64,000 nt of DNA from Sporosarcina luteola (GCF_023715245.1 NZ_JAMBNV010000001.1:496001-560000); one strand, 5' to 3'; counted from the stretch's first letter, positions 44,184-51,944 are shown. Translations and numbers: made by a program. Notes: generated from the sequence alone by a model not told the origin.

Positions 44184-44693
44184 ATGCATGATCAGAAAGA
44201 GTTCTCCATGCAGGAATTTGAAGATGTCTTAGCGCAATATGAACCAATGATTTCACACTCGATTCGAAAGTTGAATATTTACCGCGACCATGAACAATAC
44301 AGGCAAGTCGGCAGAATCGCGTTATGGCAGGCTTGGAAACGGTTTGATACGGAAAAAGGGGATTTTACGCCATTTGCATACCGGAGTATCCGAGGTGCGA
44401 TGCTGGACGAGTTGAAACGTGAGGCACGTTACGAAGAACGCTTCCTGCCGGCCGTCAATGAAGTCATCATTGATCATCTAGGGGCGGAGGTAGAGGAGGC
44501 GTATCATTTGCTCCATGACGCAATTGGCCAACTGGATCCTCGTGAAAAAGCGTTTATCCAATGGTCTTTTGTCGAACAATACAGCTTGGCAGAGTGCGCA
44601 GAACTAGCGGGAATTTCAGTTGCGGGCGTGAAGAAGAGAAGGGAAAGGATGATGAGGAAGCTAAAGAAGATGATGAAAGCGGCGAGTCAATAA
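44184..44693 (+). CDS. Sigma-70 family sigma factor (short, SigH/competence-like)
   Basis: 169 residues. Region 2: SIRKLNIYRDHEQYRQVGRIALWQAWKRFD then FTPFAYRSIRGAMLDELKRE. Region 4: LDPREKAFIQWSFVEQYSLA and ELAGISVAGVKKRRERMMRK (HTH). Region 3 is nearly absent, as in short alternative sigma factors. The AAAAGGA ribosome site is close to ATG 44184. The layout resembles the staphylococcal SigH-like factors that act on competence genes, and comK lies 437 bases downstream; the link is inferred. A terminator separates the two. Confidence 0.8.
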   Translation: MHDQKEFSMQEFEDVLAQYEPMISHSIRKLNIYRDHEQYRQVGRIALWQAWKRFDTEKGDFTPFAYRSIRGAMLDELKREARYEERFLPAVNEVIIDHLGAEVEEAYHLLHDAIGQLDPREKAFIQWSFVEQYSLAECAELAGISVAGVKKRRERMMRKLKKMMKAASQ

Positions 44694-44708
44694 CGAGTGT
44701 GTGGAGAG

Positions 44709-44746
44709 AAGTGGACTACGGGGCTATGTCGTAGTTCACTTTTTTA
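44709..44746 (+). terminator. Terminator after the sigma-factor gene
   Basis: Arms AAGTGGACTACG and CGTAGTTCACTT with loop GGGCTATG and TTTT tail. Confidence 0.8.
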
Positions 44747-44980
44747 TGACAGTCTTTGATAGAAAACGAGGGTTTTCGCTAGAAATCAACAAAAATCCCA
44801 TAATTTGTAGACTATTAATAAATTTCATTATATACTAAATATGGTGTGAATAGGGAGTATTTAACTATGGCTGAAATAGGGTGAAAAAGACTAGGGGAAC
44901 TCCATATACACTGGATGGTAACGCTTACAATCATGCTGTTTGCGAGATGGTTTGAGTGCATTAGAGGAGGTGAGTGAAGT

Positions 44981-45109
44981 GTGATCCAATTATTCCATGG
45001 AAATCCCCAGGTGCGACAAGTCCGGCAAGACATTCACCTGAGGAACCGTGTTGGAGTAAACCAACCTATCGTTAGTATACTCCTTCTTACGTTAAACCGT
45101 AAACGTTAA
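44981..45109 (+). CDS. 42-codon ORF directly upstream of comK
   Basis: GTG 44981 lies 7 bases after AGGAGGTGA, an exceptionally strong ribosome site. The frame reads VIQLFHGNPQVRQVRQDIHL, then a hydrophobic LLL stretch and RKR, and stops at 45107-45109, 20 bases before comK ATG. The product would be basic with no signal peptide. It could be a leader that couples translation to comK or a small regulator such as ComS. An alternative GTG at 44974 in another frame encodes 33 codons. No homologue is recalled, so the coding status is uncertain. Confidence 0.4.
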   Translation: MIQLFHGNPQVRQVRQDIHLRNRVGVNQPIVSILLLTLNRKR

Positions 45110-45129
45110 ATAACAAGGGGGAGTCAAAG

Positions 45130-45681
45130 ATGAGAAAAAATTACTCAGTTTTCATGAATCGAAACACGATTGCTTATGTTAGCGCTTTCAATGAGGTGGG
45201 GAAACTCGTGACAGACATCTACACCACCAAAGGGATTTATCGGGTTGATATTGAACCCATCAAGCTGATAGATAAAGTATTCAAAAATTACGGTTCCAGC
45301 TATACTGGGGCGAAAGAAGGTTCAAAATGGATCTTGGGCGACATTGACATGCCGCCGTTAGTCATCGGTGGGGCGGAAGGATTGTACTTGTTTCCTAGCG
45401 AGTCACCATCAAGCCCAACGTGCAAGTGGTTCTTCCTACATCATATCGTTCATCATAAGGCGATCGAAAAGAAAAAAACCGCGGTGTATATGACTGGTGA
45501 GCTTGTGTTGACGGCGGATATAAGCAAGTCTTCCTTTGAAAGCAGATTGACGCACGCAACGTTGTTGAAAGTCCGGATGGAAGGACAGAATCTGGACTAT
45601 CGCACGTTTGATATGAGCGTGAACTATCAAATGGTGCAAGAATTCAAGGTCGATGCTTATAAGGTGAATAGGCATTCTTAA
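45130..45681 (+). CDS. comK: Competence transcription factor ComK
   Basis: 183 residues, close to the 192 of B. subtilis ComK. The conserved core is visible: YGSSYTGAKEGSKWILGDID, LFPSESPSSPTCKWFFLHHI, and KSSFESRLTHATLLK. ATG after AAGGGGGAG. ComK binds paired AT boxes and turns on DNA-uptake genes. One AAAA-N6-TTTT near-box (44763-44776) lies upstream of the sigma-gene terminator tail; the canonical form has N5, so autoregulation is unproven. A 42-codon ORF sits 20 bases upstream. The sigma factor, pilin-like genes and CoiA-like nuclease in the window fit a competence theme. Confidence 0.85.
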   Translation: MRKNYSVFMNRNTIAYVSAFNEVGKLVTDIYTTKGIYRVDIEPIKLIDKVFKNYGSSYTGAKEGSKWILGDIDMPPLVIGGAEGLYLFPSESPSSPTCKWFFLHHIVHHKAIEKKKTAVYMTGELVLTADISKSSFESRLTHATLLKVRMEGQNLDYRTFDMSVNYQMVQEFKVDAYKVNRHS

Positions 45682-45737
45682 ATAGATGCTGTATAGATGC
45701 GGTGTGAAATTTTATTTAGAATCAGGATGACCAGCAT

Positions 45738-45800
45738 TATCTCAAGGAACATAGTTATGGGGGAAGTGTGATAAGGGGGAAGTCATTAGCTTGAAGTTGT
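45738..45800 (+). pseudogene. Relic of the 5' end of the parA-type gene
   Basis: CATAGTTATGGGGGAAGTGT and AAGTCATTAGCTTGAAGTTG match the leader and first codons at 41561-41610 (CATAGTGATGGGGAAGTGTG, AAAGTCATTAGCTTGATTAA). The ATG equivalent to 41583 is AAG here, and the coding homology ends within about 15 codons. It marks a partial duplication or recombination scar around the 41.5-45.8 kb block. Confidence 0.65.
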
Positions 45801-45830
45801 GGATGGAAGGTTAATTGATTTGAAATAGAA

Positions 45831-45866
45831 GGAAAGAGCCGCTCTTTACGTTAATCGGCTCTTTCC
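45831..45866. terminator. Bidirectional terminator
   Basis: Perfect 11-bp arms GGAAAGAGCCG / CGGCTCTTTCC, with T-rich tail on the plus strand (TTCT) and A-rich lead (AGAA). It serves the minus-strand gene at 45902 and possibly comK. Confidence 0.75.
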
Positions 45867-45901
45867 TTCTACTGCTGTGCTTCTTTTATTAGATGTCCTA
45901 C

Positions 45902-46333
45902 TTAATTGTCTTCTTTAATCACTAAATTTGCCAAGCCGTTCTCTTCGAATTCCTTTTCGTATCGCTCTTCGATTTCAAGCAATCTGAGGAAACGGTCATC
46001 CAGCGTGTCAAATGTTCCCCCTTCTTGATCAAAATCTCTCTTGGCTAGGTTACCGGACAGTTTCTCCCAGAATATGTAGTCATCATTGTCATCGATGATT
46101 GGATGCAGCTGTTCTTCATACTCTTTTGAGGGATAATAGGCGTTTAACTCGCGGTCATAGGGGACGAGGTCATCGTATCCCATGTCTTTCGCATGCGAGC
46201 AAATGTATTGGAACAGCTCATCGTAGTCGGCAAACCGTTCGTCGTCGGGGCGGATTGAATTTGCAGTCCATTCCCCTAAATAGGCAAGGTCCAACAGCGT
46301 TTTGAATTGCTTTTTCGTGAAATTGATTTTCAT
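45902..46333 (-). CDS. Conserved-looking acidic cytoplasmic protein of unknown function
   Basis: 143 residues from ATG at 46333 (GAGGGAG about 10 bases upstream on the minus strand); a longer frame to 46384 lacks a ribosome site. It begins MKINFTKKQFKTLLDLAYLG, is rich in Asp/Glu (YDELFQYICSHAKDMGYDDL), and ends in a helix with RLLEIEERYEKEFEENG. No membrane or signal segment. Ends at a bidirectional terminator. Family not recognised. A relic of the HTH replication gene abuts its 5' side. Confidence 0.65.
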   Translation of the reverse strand: MKINFTKKQFKTLLDLAYLGEWTANSIRPDDERFADYDELFQYICSHAKDMGYDDLVPYDRELNAYYPSKEYEEQLHPIIDDNDDYIFWEKLSGNLAKRDFDQEGGTFDTLDDRFLRLLEIEERYEKEFEENGLANLVIKEDN

Positions 46334-46368
46334 TTGTATAGTCTCCCTCAATTTGCTTTTCAATAATT

Positions 46369-46625
46369 TTACCATAGGAGGCATTGTGAGGGTTGGAACT
46401 CAAAGAATGTGGTCTGCAAAGCAATATCCCTGTCGTTCATTTTCCCCTGGTCATCGAAGGGGAAAATGCTAAAGAGGTTGGCGCCTAGGCCGCTCATTAC
46501 TGGACGGATGTAGTGGATCTTTCGATAGAGTTGAGTTTGATATTTAAGAATGGCACGTCTGACAGTCACGTTTGATTTCCCCGTAGCCTCTCCAATTGTT
46601 ATTTCCCTTCCTGTTGGTCAAATAA
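46369..46625 (-). pseudogene. Fragment of the HTH replication-type gene
   Basis: On the minus strand TIGEATGKSNVTVRRAILKY ... HYIRPVMSGLGANLFSIFPF then DDQGKMNDRD is close to the intact middle of the protein at 43247-43882, with a short insertion (QTQLYRK). The start and C-terminus are missing. Compare the relic at 19962. Confidence 0.65.
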
Positions 46626-47023
46626 CAATAGTTATCTAAAGCAGCTATCACTACTAGAAGGGGCAATTTATCTTTCTAGGAGTTTTATACAGTGTTTTTG
46701 AAAATTCGGAAAAAGTAGGAAGGTATTTCCAAGCTAATAAAGTATATAGTCTATTATGGGTATTTTTGTCATAGATACCTCCGAATATCCCTGCCCTTAC
46801 CATGAAAAATAGTAGGGTACCAGGTTATTCATACTGGGTCCAACTGCATTATTGGTGAGGAGGTAACTTTATTCAACAGGAGGTGAAGTACAAGCAACAA
46901 ATTACTTTATTGCGTAAAACTGTTCATTAGGGGGGACGGGCACTAATAACTGGATCGTAAAGGTTCTACACCACCTGGGGGGAAAGAACATCTAAGACAT
47001 CAAAAGAAAGGAATTCACCAACT
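46626..47023 (+). other. Gap before duplicated membrane-protein copy 2
   Basis: A/T-rich DNA without a supported gene. Two strong ribosome-like sites (GAGGAGGTAAC near 46858 and CAGGAGGTGA near 46880) face no ATG/GTG/TTG frame of useful length. A GGGGGGA and CCACCTGGGGGG stretch (46930-46985) could pair. No promoter is clear. Confidence 0.25.
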
Positions 47024-47449
47024 TTGAACAAGTATATGAAACAATCATTTTTACGGGTGTGGAAGACCTTAAACCCACACAACTTGTATTACGTTGGAAC
47101 TTTTGATTTTGTCGTTACGAAAAAGGCGAACGTAAAGTTGCATCGCCAATATAATGGAGCGTATAGCTTATTCGTTTCGGAAAAGGGTGGGAAATATAAT
47201 GACACTCTTGTTGTAAATCCAAGTACATTTAAAAAAACTGCAGTTGGCTCTACAATCAAATGTGGCGTGATAAAACATCGAGGGTATGATGATTTTGCTG
47301 TTGTAACAAGGGAAACGGAAGGATATAAAGCAATCAAGTCACTTGTTTCAGGTTCGCGAATAAAATTAATATTTCTCCTCGTGATCCTAGCATTCATCAT
47401 TCTTCAATTAAGCTTTTTTCTCAACTTCTTTTTAAGTCTTGTACTTTAG
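47024..47449 (+). CDS. Unknown tail-anchored membrane protein (copy 2)
   Basis: 141 residues from TTG 47024; the ATG used in copy 1 is replaced here (ATC), so this start is less certain, with AAAGAAAGG 9-12 bases upstream. Near-identical to copy 1 at 20187: KYMKQSFLRVWKTLNP, VKLHRQYNGAYSLFVSE, then a C-terminal helix (LIFLLVILAFIILQLSFFL). Followed by copy 2 of the secreted acidic protein gene. Function unknown. Confidence 0.6.
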   Translation: MNKYMKQSFLRVWKTLNPHNLYYVGTFDFVVTKKANVKLHRQYNGAYSLFVSEKGGKYNDTLVVNPSTFKKTAVGSTIKCGVIKHRGYDDFAVVTRETEGYKAIKSLVSGSRIKLIFLLVILAFIILQLSFFLNFFLSLVL

Positions 47450-47494
47450 TAGATTAGAAGAAAATGATGTAGGAAAGTCGAGGTTGAATTATGG

Positions 47495-47998
47495 ATAAAA
47501 AGAATACGGAAACAAATTTTAAGCCTATTCCTCGTTTCAATGCTGGTTATCACTTCATTGCCAGCAAACGCTACCTTTGCTGCAGTCGATAATGCAGCAA
47601 TCGAGGCACAAATCATGGAGGAATTGGAAGCTATTTTGGAAACTATTGACGTAACAGACCCCACTGAACAAACAGATGACTCCAACCTCCAAGACTCAAC
47701 AGACCTCACTGAACAGACAGAAGATCCACTACTCCAAGAAACTACAGAACCCGACAACATCACTGAATACCAGGACTTAAATAAGTCACCTGAAATCAAC
47801 ACAGATGAAGAGATAGAAGCGTATAAAAATTGGAAACAAAGCTTACGTATTATCCCTCGTGCGTTGGCGTCCGGAACAAACTTTACAGCATTCCGGTTGT
47901 CCCTCTATCAACTGTTCATCCTAAAACCAAGCTTCAACTTATGTCCTCGCATTGTGTTAAATATTAGCCTAAGCCCACCGATGAGAGTATGGAAATAG
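47495..47998 (+). pseudogene. Secreted acidic protein gene, copy 2, with lost start codon
   Basis: The frame aligned to copy 1 starts with ATA (47495-47497) where copy 1 has ATG; the next ATG is 47540, inside the signal peptide. It is then open to 47998 through an acidic repeat (TEQTDDSNLQDSTDLTEQTE). The last about 40 residues look out of frame: an adjacent frame (VVPLSTVHPKTKLQLMSS) is more protein-like, suggesting a second lesion near 47890. Copy 1 at 20685 is damaged differently. Confidence 0.65.
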
Positions 47999-48110
47999 TG
48001 AATCCTTTTGTGATCCTCAGTTTATTGAGATTACGGATGACGCATTGTACGGTTGCAAGTGACGTCCTTACTCTCTGATATATGCCAACTGGGCAGCATG
48101 TCATGCCTCG

Positions 48111-48200
48111 CCGCTCGTATATCTCCCCTCGCGCTCGTAAATCGGAAACTACGCTCGTATATTCCCGTCCGCGCTCGTAAATCGGAAACTGCGCTCGTAT
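48111..48200. repeat. 20-bp-period short-core array, CGCTCGTA type (5 units)
   Basis: CGCTCGTA starts at 48112, 48132, 48152, 48172 and 48192, exactly 20 bp apart. The base after the core alternates T/A, and the variable parts are partly repeated (TCGGAAACT twice, at 48142 and 48182). It lies between the pseudogene and the zinc-ribbon protease gene. The rest of 47999-48361 holds no supported gene. Confidence 0.85.
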
Positions 48201-48361
48201 TAAAGCCTGTTCGTTCCGTAATTAAAACAGCCAGCAAAGCACATTTAGCATTTAGAAGGCAAAGTCTTGAAATATCACATACAATCGGCTGTTTGAGAGA
48301 CTTTAGAACTGATTAATTAGACCGATATAAGGCATAAAGCTTTAAGGGTGGAGGTGTTGCC

Positions 48362-49708
48362 ATGTTTTGTTCGGAGTGCGGGTTTAAAAACGCAAAGGGG
48401 GTCAATTTTTGCGGGAGTTGCGGTAAACCGATACAGAAGAAGAGCCATACAGGGTGGATGCTGCTAGTCATTTTTGTCTGTATCTGTGTACTTGGCGGAG
48501 TCGGATATGCTTTCCTACAAATCAATAAACAGGAAGCACTGCAAACATCGACGCTTGGGGATGCAAATGAAAAAGACGATCCTGTGGAACAGCCGGTCCG
48601 TATCATTGAAAGGGAAGTTACGGAGCGACCTAAAAATAAGCCGGTCGAAAAAGAGAAAACAGAACTTATCGAGGAAACATTGCCGAGGGTATTTACCATT
48701 GTGACGACGGATGGTTTCGGTTCAGGTTTTCTGTATGCCAAGGGCGGTTACATTGTCACGAACGCTCATGTCGTATTGGGCTATACTGATGTGAAAGTGA
48801 GGAATTCGGTTGGCAGGGAAGCCCCAGGGAAAGTGATCGGGATCTCTGATACATATGATGTCGCACTTATCCGGTCTGATGCGAATAAAGATATCAATCC
48901 GCTAAAGACAGAGGTAAATGAAACGAAAGTAGGAACTGAAGTGATCGCTTTAGGCAGCCCGAACGGATTGGAAAACTCCGCTTCAGTCGGTTATTTGACA
49001 GGCACAGGTAGAGATATTCGTGATGATTTCTTTTATGAAAAAGCTTATCAGATCGATGTCCAGGTCGAAACTGGCAGCAGCGGCGGACCTTTGATTGACG
49101 CAAAGACTGGAAAAGTGATTGGTATCAATTCACTCCTGCTGGAAAAAAACAGGCGTATTGGCTTCTCCATTCCTCTGTACACGATGACGTATTTATTTGA
49201 TGACTGGATAAAAAGTCCGATGAGTGATCGACAGGTCGCATCCGTTTTTGGTGTGTACGATGACTATGGGACTTCACATTTCTACAATGAGGATTCCTAT
49301 AATTCTGATGCGAGTGAAGACGATGTTGAGGGTTACGAGGGGGACGTCTACTTTTACGAAGAATGGCTGCAGGATTTCATTCTGGAATTCCGGACGGTTT
49401 ACGAGGATGCCTTGTCTAACGAGGACCTCTACCAGATCGAGCACTATTTATTGCCAGGCGGCAGTGCACATAAAGAATTTGTGGATTACTTTGCTGAGAT
49501 TTCCGGTGAAGGCATGCACTTCGACTTTATTGAAAATGTCGTAACAGGGGTAACCATCTATGAGGATTATGCACTTGTTTCCACATACGAAACGTTAAAC
49601 TTCCGCAATAAATCGGGGAACGAGAAGTATTACGTGAAAGAGAAGAACTATGAAGTGGTTATTCATATGGATGGTACTTATAGAATTAGAGATGTGAATA
49701 ATAGGTGA
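48362..49708 (+). CDS. Zinc-ribbon, membrane-anchored trypsin-like (HtrA-type) serine protease
   Basis: 448 residues. N-terminal zinc ribbon Cys3-Cys6-Cys17-Cys20 (FCSECG ... FCGSCG). Transmembrane helix about 31-53. Charged linker. Protease domain with His136 (TNAHVV), Asp166 (YDVALI) and Ser240 (ETGSSGGPL); no PDZ domain. The C-terminus, about 340-448, resembles the NTF2-like domain of TcaA/YvbJ-type zinc-ribbon membrane proteins (YALVSTYETLNFRNKSGNEK). The ribbon should be cytoplasmic and the protease outside. It might sense envelope stress or process wall proteins. Strong terminator after. Confidence 0.85.
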   Translation: MFCSECGFKNAKGVNFCGSCGKPIQKKSHTGWMLLVIFVCICVLGGVGYAFLQINKQEALQTSTLGDANEKDDPVEQPVRIIEREVTERPKNKPVEKEKTELIEETLPRVFTIVTTDGFGSGFLYAKGGYIVTNAHVVLGYTDVKVRNSVGREAPGKVIGISDTYDVALIRSDANKDINPLKTEVNETKVGTEVIALGSPNGLENSASVGYLTGTGRDIRDDFFYEKAYQIDVQVETGSSGGPLIDAKTGKVIGINSLLLEKNRRIGFSIPLYTMTYLFDDWIKSPMSDRQVASVFGVYDDYGTSHFYNEDSYNSDASEDDVEGYEGDVYFYEEWLQDFILEFRTVYEDALSNEDLYQIEHYLLPGGSAHKEFVDYFAEISGEGMHFDFIENVVTGVTIYEDYALVSTYETLNFRNKSGNEKYYVKEKNYEVVIHMDGTYRIRDVNNR

Positions 49709-49711
49709 AAT

Positions 49712-49753
49712 AAACACGCCCGGCAATTGCTAGATTGCTGGGCGTGTTTTTAC
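49712..49753 (+). terminator. Terminator after the zinc-ribbon protease
   Basis: AAACACGCCCGGCAA pairs with TTGCTGGGCGTGTTT, with T tail. Nearly the same sequence terminates the CstA gene at 51551. Confidence 0.85.
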
Positions 49754-49776
49754 TTTTTGAATATTGAAATCAAAAA

Positions 49777-49819
49777 ACTACCACCTATTCCACGAAGTGT
49801 CGTGAAGATAGGTGGTTGT
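49777..49819. repeat. Dispersed hairpin repeat, copy 4
   Basis: ACTACCACCTATTCCACGA pairs with TCGTGAAGATAGGTGGTTGT, then CTTTG. The following about 75 bases match copy 2 downstream DNA (AAGTAGCCGTTATTCCATTG). Confidence 0.65.
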
Positions 49820-49834
49820 CTTTGACAGTGCTGA

Positions 49835-49975
49835 TTCGCCTAAGTAGCCGTTATTCCATTGTGAAAGGATTTGTTCGGGTATGTATTGGCGTTTTGATTG
49901 TTTATAGAGCAGCGTCTTGCATAGGGATACTTTTGAGGAGATAGAATTTAAAAGGCACCAATTCAATAAATGCAA
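49835..49975 (-). pseudogene. Relic sharing the KRQYIPEQILSQW block
   Basis: Minus-strand reading LYKQSKRQYIPEQILSQWNN then GYLGES matches the end of the relic at 24052-24284. No start or upstream domain survives. Lies between the hairpin copy and the CstA gene. Confidence 0.5.
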
Positions 49976-50076
49976 GTTTGTATAGATTTGTCGAAAAATA
50001 TCGAATAAAGTTATTGCTTGTTGATTCTATTCGTTATATCATTGTATCTAAAATTCAGAAAAGGGAGGGTTCAGCG

Positions 50077-51522
50077 ATGATTACTTTTATAGCATCCATT
50101 TTATTGTTGATTGTTGGTTATATCGTTTACGGGAAGGTGGTTGAACGAATTTTCGGCATCGATGACAAGAATCCGACGCCTGCCTATACAAGCAACGATG
50201 GTCTTGATTATATGCCGATGAGCTGGTGGAAAGCGAGTTTGATTCAGCTTCTGAATATCGCTGGGACCGGCCCGATATTTGGTGCAATCATGGGCGCGCT
50301 TTATGGTCCAGTAGCATTTGTATGGATTGTTATCGGTAGTATCTTTGCTGGGGCGGTACATGATTACTTTTCAGGTATGTTGTCGCTTAGACATAATGGA
50401 GCACAATTTCCAACACTTGTTGGAAAATACTTAGGTGGCAACATGAAATTCCTTATCACAATCGTCTCGATCGTGTTAATGGTTTTGGTGGCAGCAGCAT
50501 TTACTGCAGCACCTGCCCAGCTACTGACGGAAATCACACCAATTAACTTTACGACTTGGTTAGTTGTTATTTTCATTTATTTTATACTTGCAGCGGTTCT
50601 ACCGATTAATAAGATCATCGGAAGAGTGTATCCTATTTTTGGAGCTATCTTAATTTTCATGGCTGTATCGATCGGCATTGGATTGTTCTTTTTTGATCAT
50701 TCCATCCCGAATTTAACATTCAGTAATTTACACCCTGGAGACATGCCTATATGGCCATTGTTAATGGTAACAATATCGTGCGGAGCGATTTCTGGATTTC
50801 ACAGTACACAAAGTCCGATTTTAGCTCGAACATTAAAAAAGGAAAGTGAAGGAAGGAAAGTTTTCTATGGGGCAATGATCGGCGAAGGGATTATTGCAAT
50901 GATCTGGGCAGCAGCAGGGATGACCTTTTTTGGCGGTACGGGTGCGTTGCAAACAGCACTTGCAGCTGGTGGTCCAGCTGGAATCGTGAATGAAATTAGC
51001 CTATCAACGCTAGGTGTTTTCGGCGGATTCATTGCCATTTTAGGTATTGTTATTCTGCCAATAACGACCGGTGATACGGCATTACGTTCCTCCAGAATGA
51101 TGCTTGCTGAATTATTAACTGACCTGACGAAGAAAGAGTTTAATGGGAAAGGGAAATTAGCCTTTCTTATCATACCAGTAGCAGGAATAACGCTATATCT
51201 AACTACGATTGATTATAGCTTCCTCTGGCGCTATGTCGGTGGATCTAATCAAATCGTTGCTGCGGTTATGTTATGGACCGCATCTATGTACCTCGTGGAA
51301 AACAACAAGTTCCATTGGATCTGCAGTATTCCGGCAATATTCATGACAGCGGTGGTCAGCACGTATATCTTCTATGCACCGGAAGGCTTTAACTTGGACT
51401 ACGGTATTTCCCTGGCGCTAGGAGCGGTTATTTGGTTGGCAGTACTTGCATGGTTTGTTATGCGTCTTATTAAACATAAAACGGTTGGCGGCTATAAGGA
51501 TTTGGATGTTAAAGTGGGATAG
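50077..51522 (+). CDS. cstA: CstA-family carbon-starvation transporter (peptide/pyruvate type)
   Basis: 481 residues from ATG 50077 (GGGAGGG upstream); a longer frame from 49978 lacks a ribosome site. About 13 helices. CstA hallmarks: NPTPAYTSNDGLDYMPMSWW, AGTGPIFGAIMGALYGPVAF, AGAVHDYFSGMLSLRHNGAQ and GFHSTQSP. It is shorter than E. coli CstA (about 700 residues), as in many Bacillales members. Relatives import peptides or pyruvate on carbon limitation. It is a single gene between terminators; regulation is not visible. Confidence 0.87.
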   Translation: MITFIASILLLIVGYIVYGKVVERIFGIDDKNPTPAYTSNDGLDYMPMSWWKASLIQLLNIAGTGPIFGAIMGALYGPVAFVWIVIGSIFAGAVHDYFSGMLSLRHNGAQFPTLVGKYLGGNMKFLITIVSIVLMVLVAAAFTAAPAQLLTEITPINFTTWLVVIFIYFILAAVLPINKIIGRVYPIFGAILIFMAVSIGIGLFFFDHSIPNLTFSNLHPGDMPIWPLLMVTISCGAISGFHSTQSPILARTLKKESEGRKVFYGAMIGEGIIAMIWAAAGMTFFGGTGALQTALAAGGPAGIVNEISLSTLGVFGGFIAILGIVILPITTGDTALRSSRMMLAELLTDLTKKEFNGKGKLAFLIIPVAGITLYLTTIDYSFLWRYVGGSNQIVAAVMLWTASMYLVENNKFHWICSIPAIFMTAVVSTYIFYAPEGFNLDYGISLALGAVIWLAVLAWFVMRLIKHKTVGGYKDLDVKVG

Positions 51523-51550
51523 TAAGAATCAGGCATGCGCTGTTTGAAAC

Positions 51551-51597
51551 AAACACGCCCAGCAATTGCTAGATTGCTCGCGGCGTGTTTTTTGTTT
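51551..51597 (+). terminator. Terminator after the CstA gene
   Basis: AAACACGCCCAGCAA ... TTGCTCGCGGCGTGTTT with TTTTG tail; a mismatched version of the hairpin at 49712. Confidence 0.75.
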
Positions 51598-51614
51598 TTC
51601 GAATCTGAAACATC

Positions 51615-51657
51615 CAACAACCAACCTTGCCACGAAACATTGGAGATGGTGGTTGTC
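51615..51657. repeat. Dispersed hairpin repeat, copy 5 (degenerate)
   Basis: AACAACCAACCTTGCCACGA with GATGGTGGTTGTC, then TTTTTA; the following GTTGATCGCCTTAGTAGTTG echoes copies 2 and 4. The rest of the gap to 51944 is A/T-rich, without a gene; ATAATGATAATTGGAATAAC (51785-51804) holds possible promoter hexamers but none is clear. Confidence 0.5.
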
Positions 51658-51944
51658 TTTTTAAGAGTTGATCGCCTTAGTAGTTGTTAAAGGGCTAAGG
51701 GCTGTGTAGTCAATACTTGGTCCTTTGCTGTCTATATCAAACATCATTCATAGGACCTATCAATTAAACCAATCTCCAACTATATAATGATAATTGGAAT
51801 AACAAACTAGTTGTCCACTTATAGTAGAAAAGAAAAGACGATTAATCAGTAGTTTGCAAGGATAAGATAATCTGAATAATCAGCGTAACTTTTACTGACT
51901 TCTGTCGTCTAAGTTATGGAATGAACAAATTAGGAGGAAACCGT

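Noticed and set aside
43953-44189. 78-codon minus-strand ORF
   Set aside because: Ends inside the hairpin repeat, no ribosome site; may include relic coding but cannot be supported.
44763-44776. ComK box upstream of comK
   Set aside because: AAAA-N6-TTTT differs from the N5 consensus, stands alone and forms a palindrome near the sigma-gene terminator.
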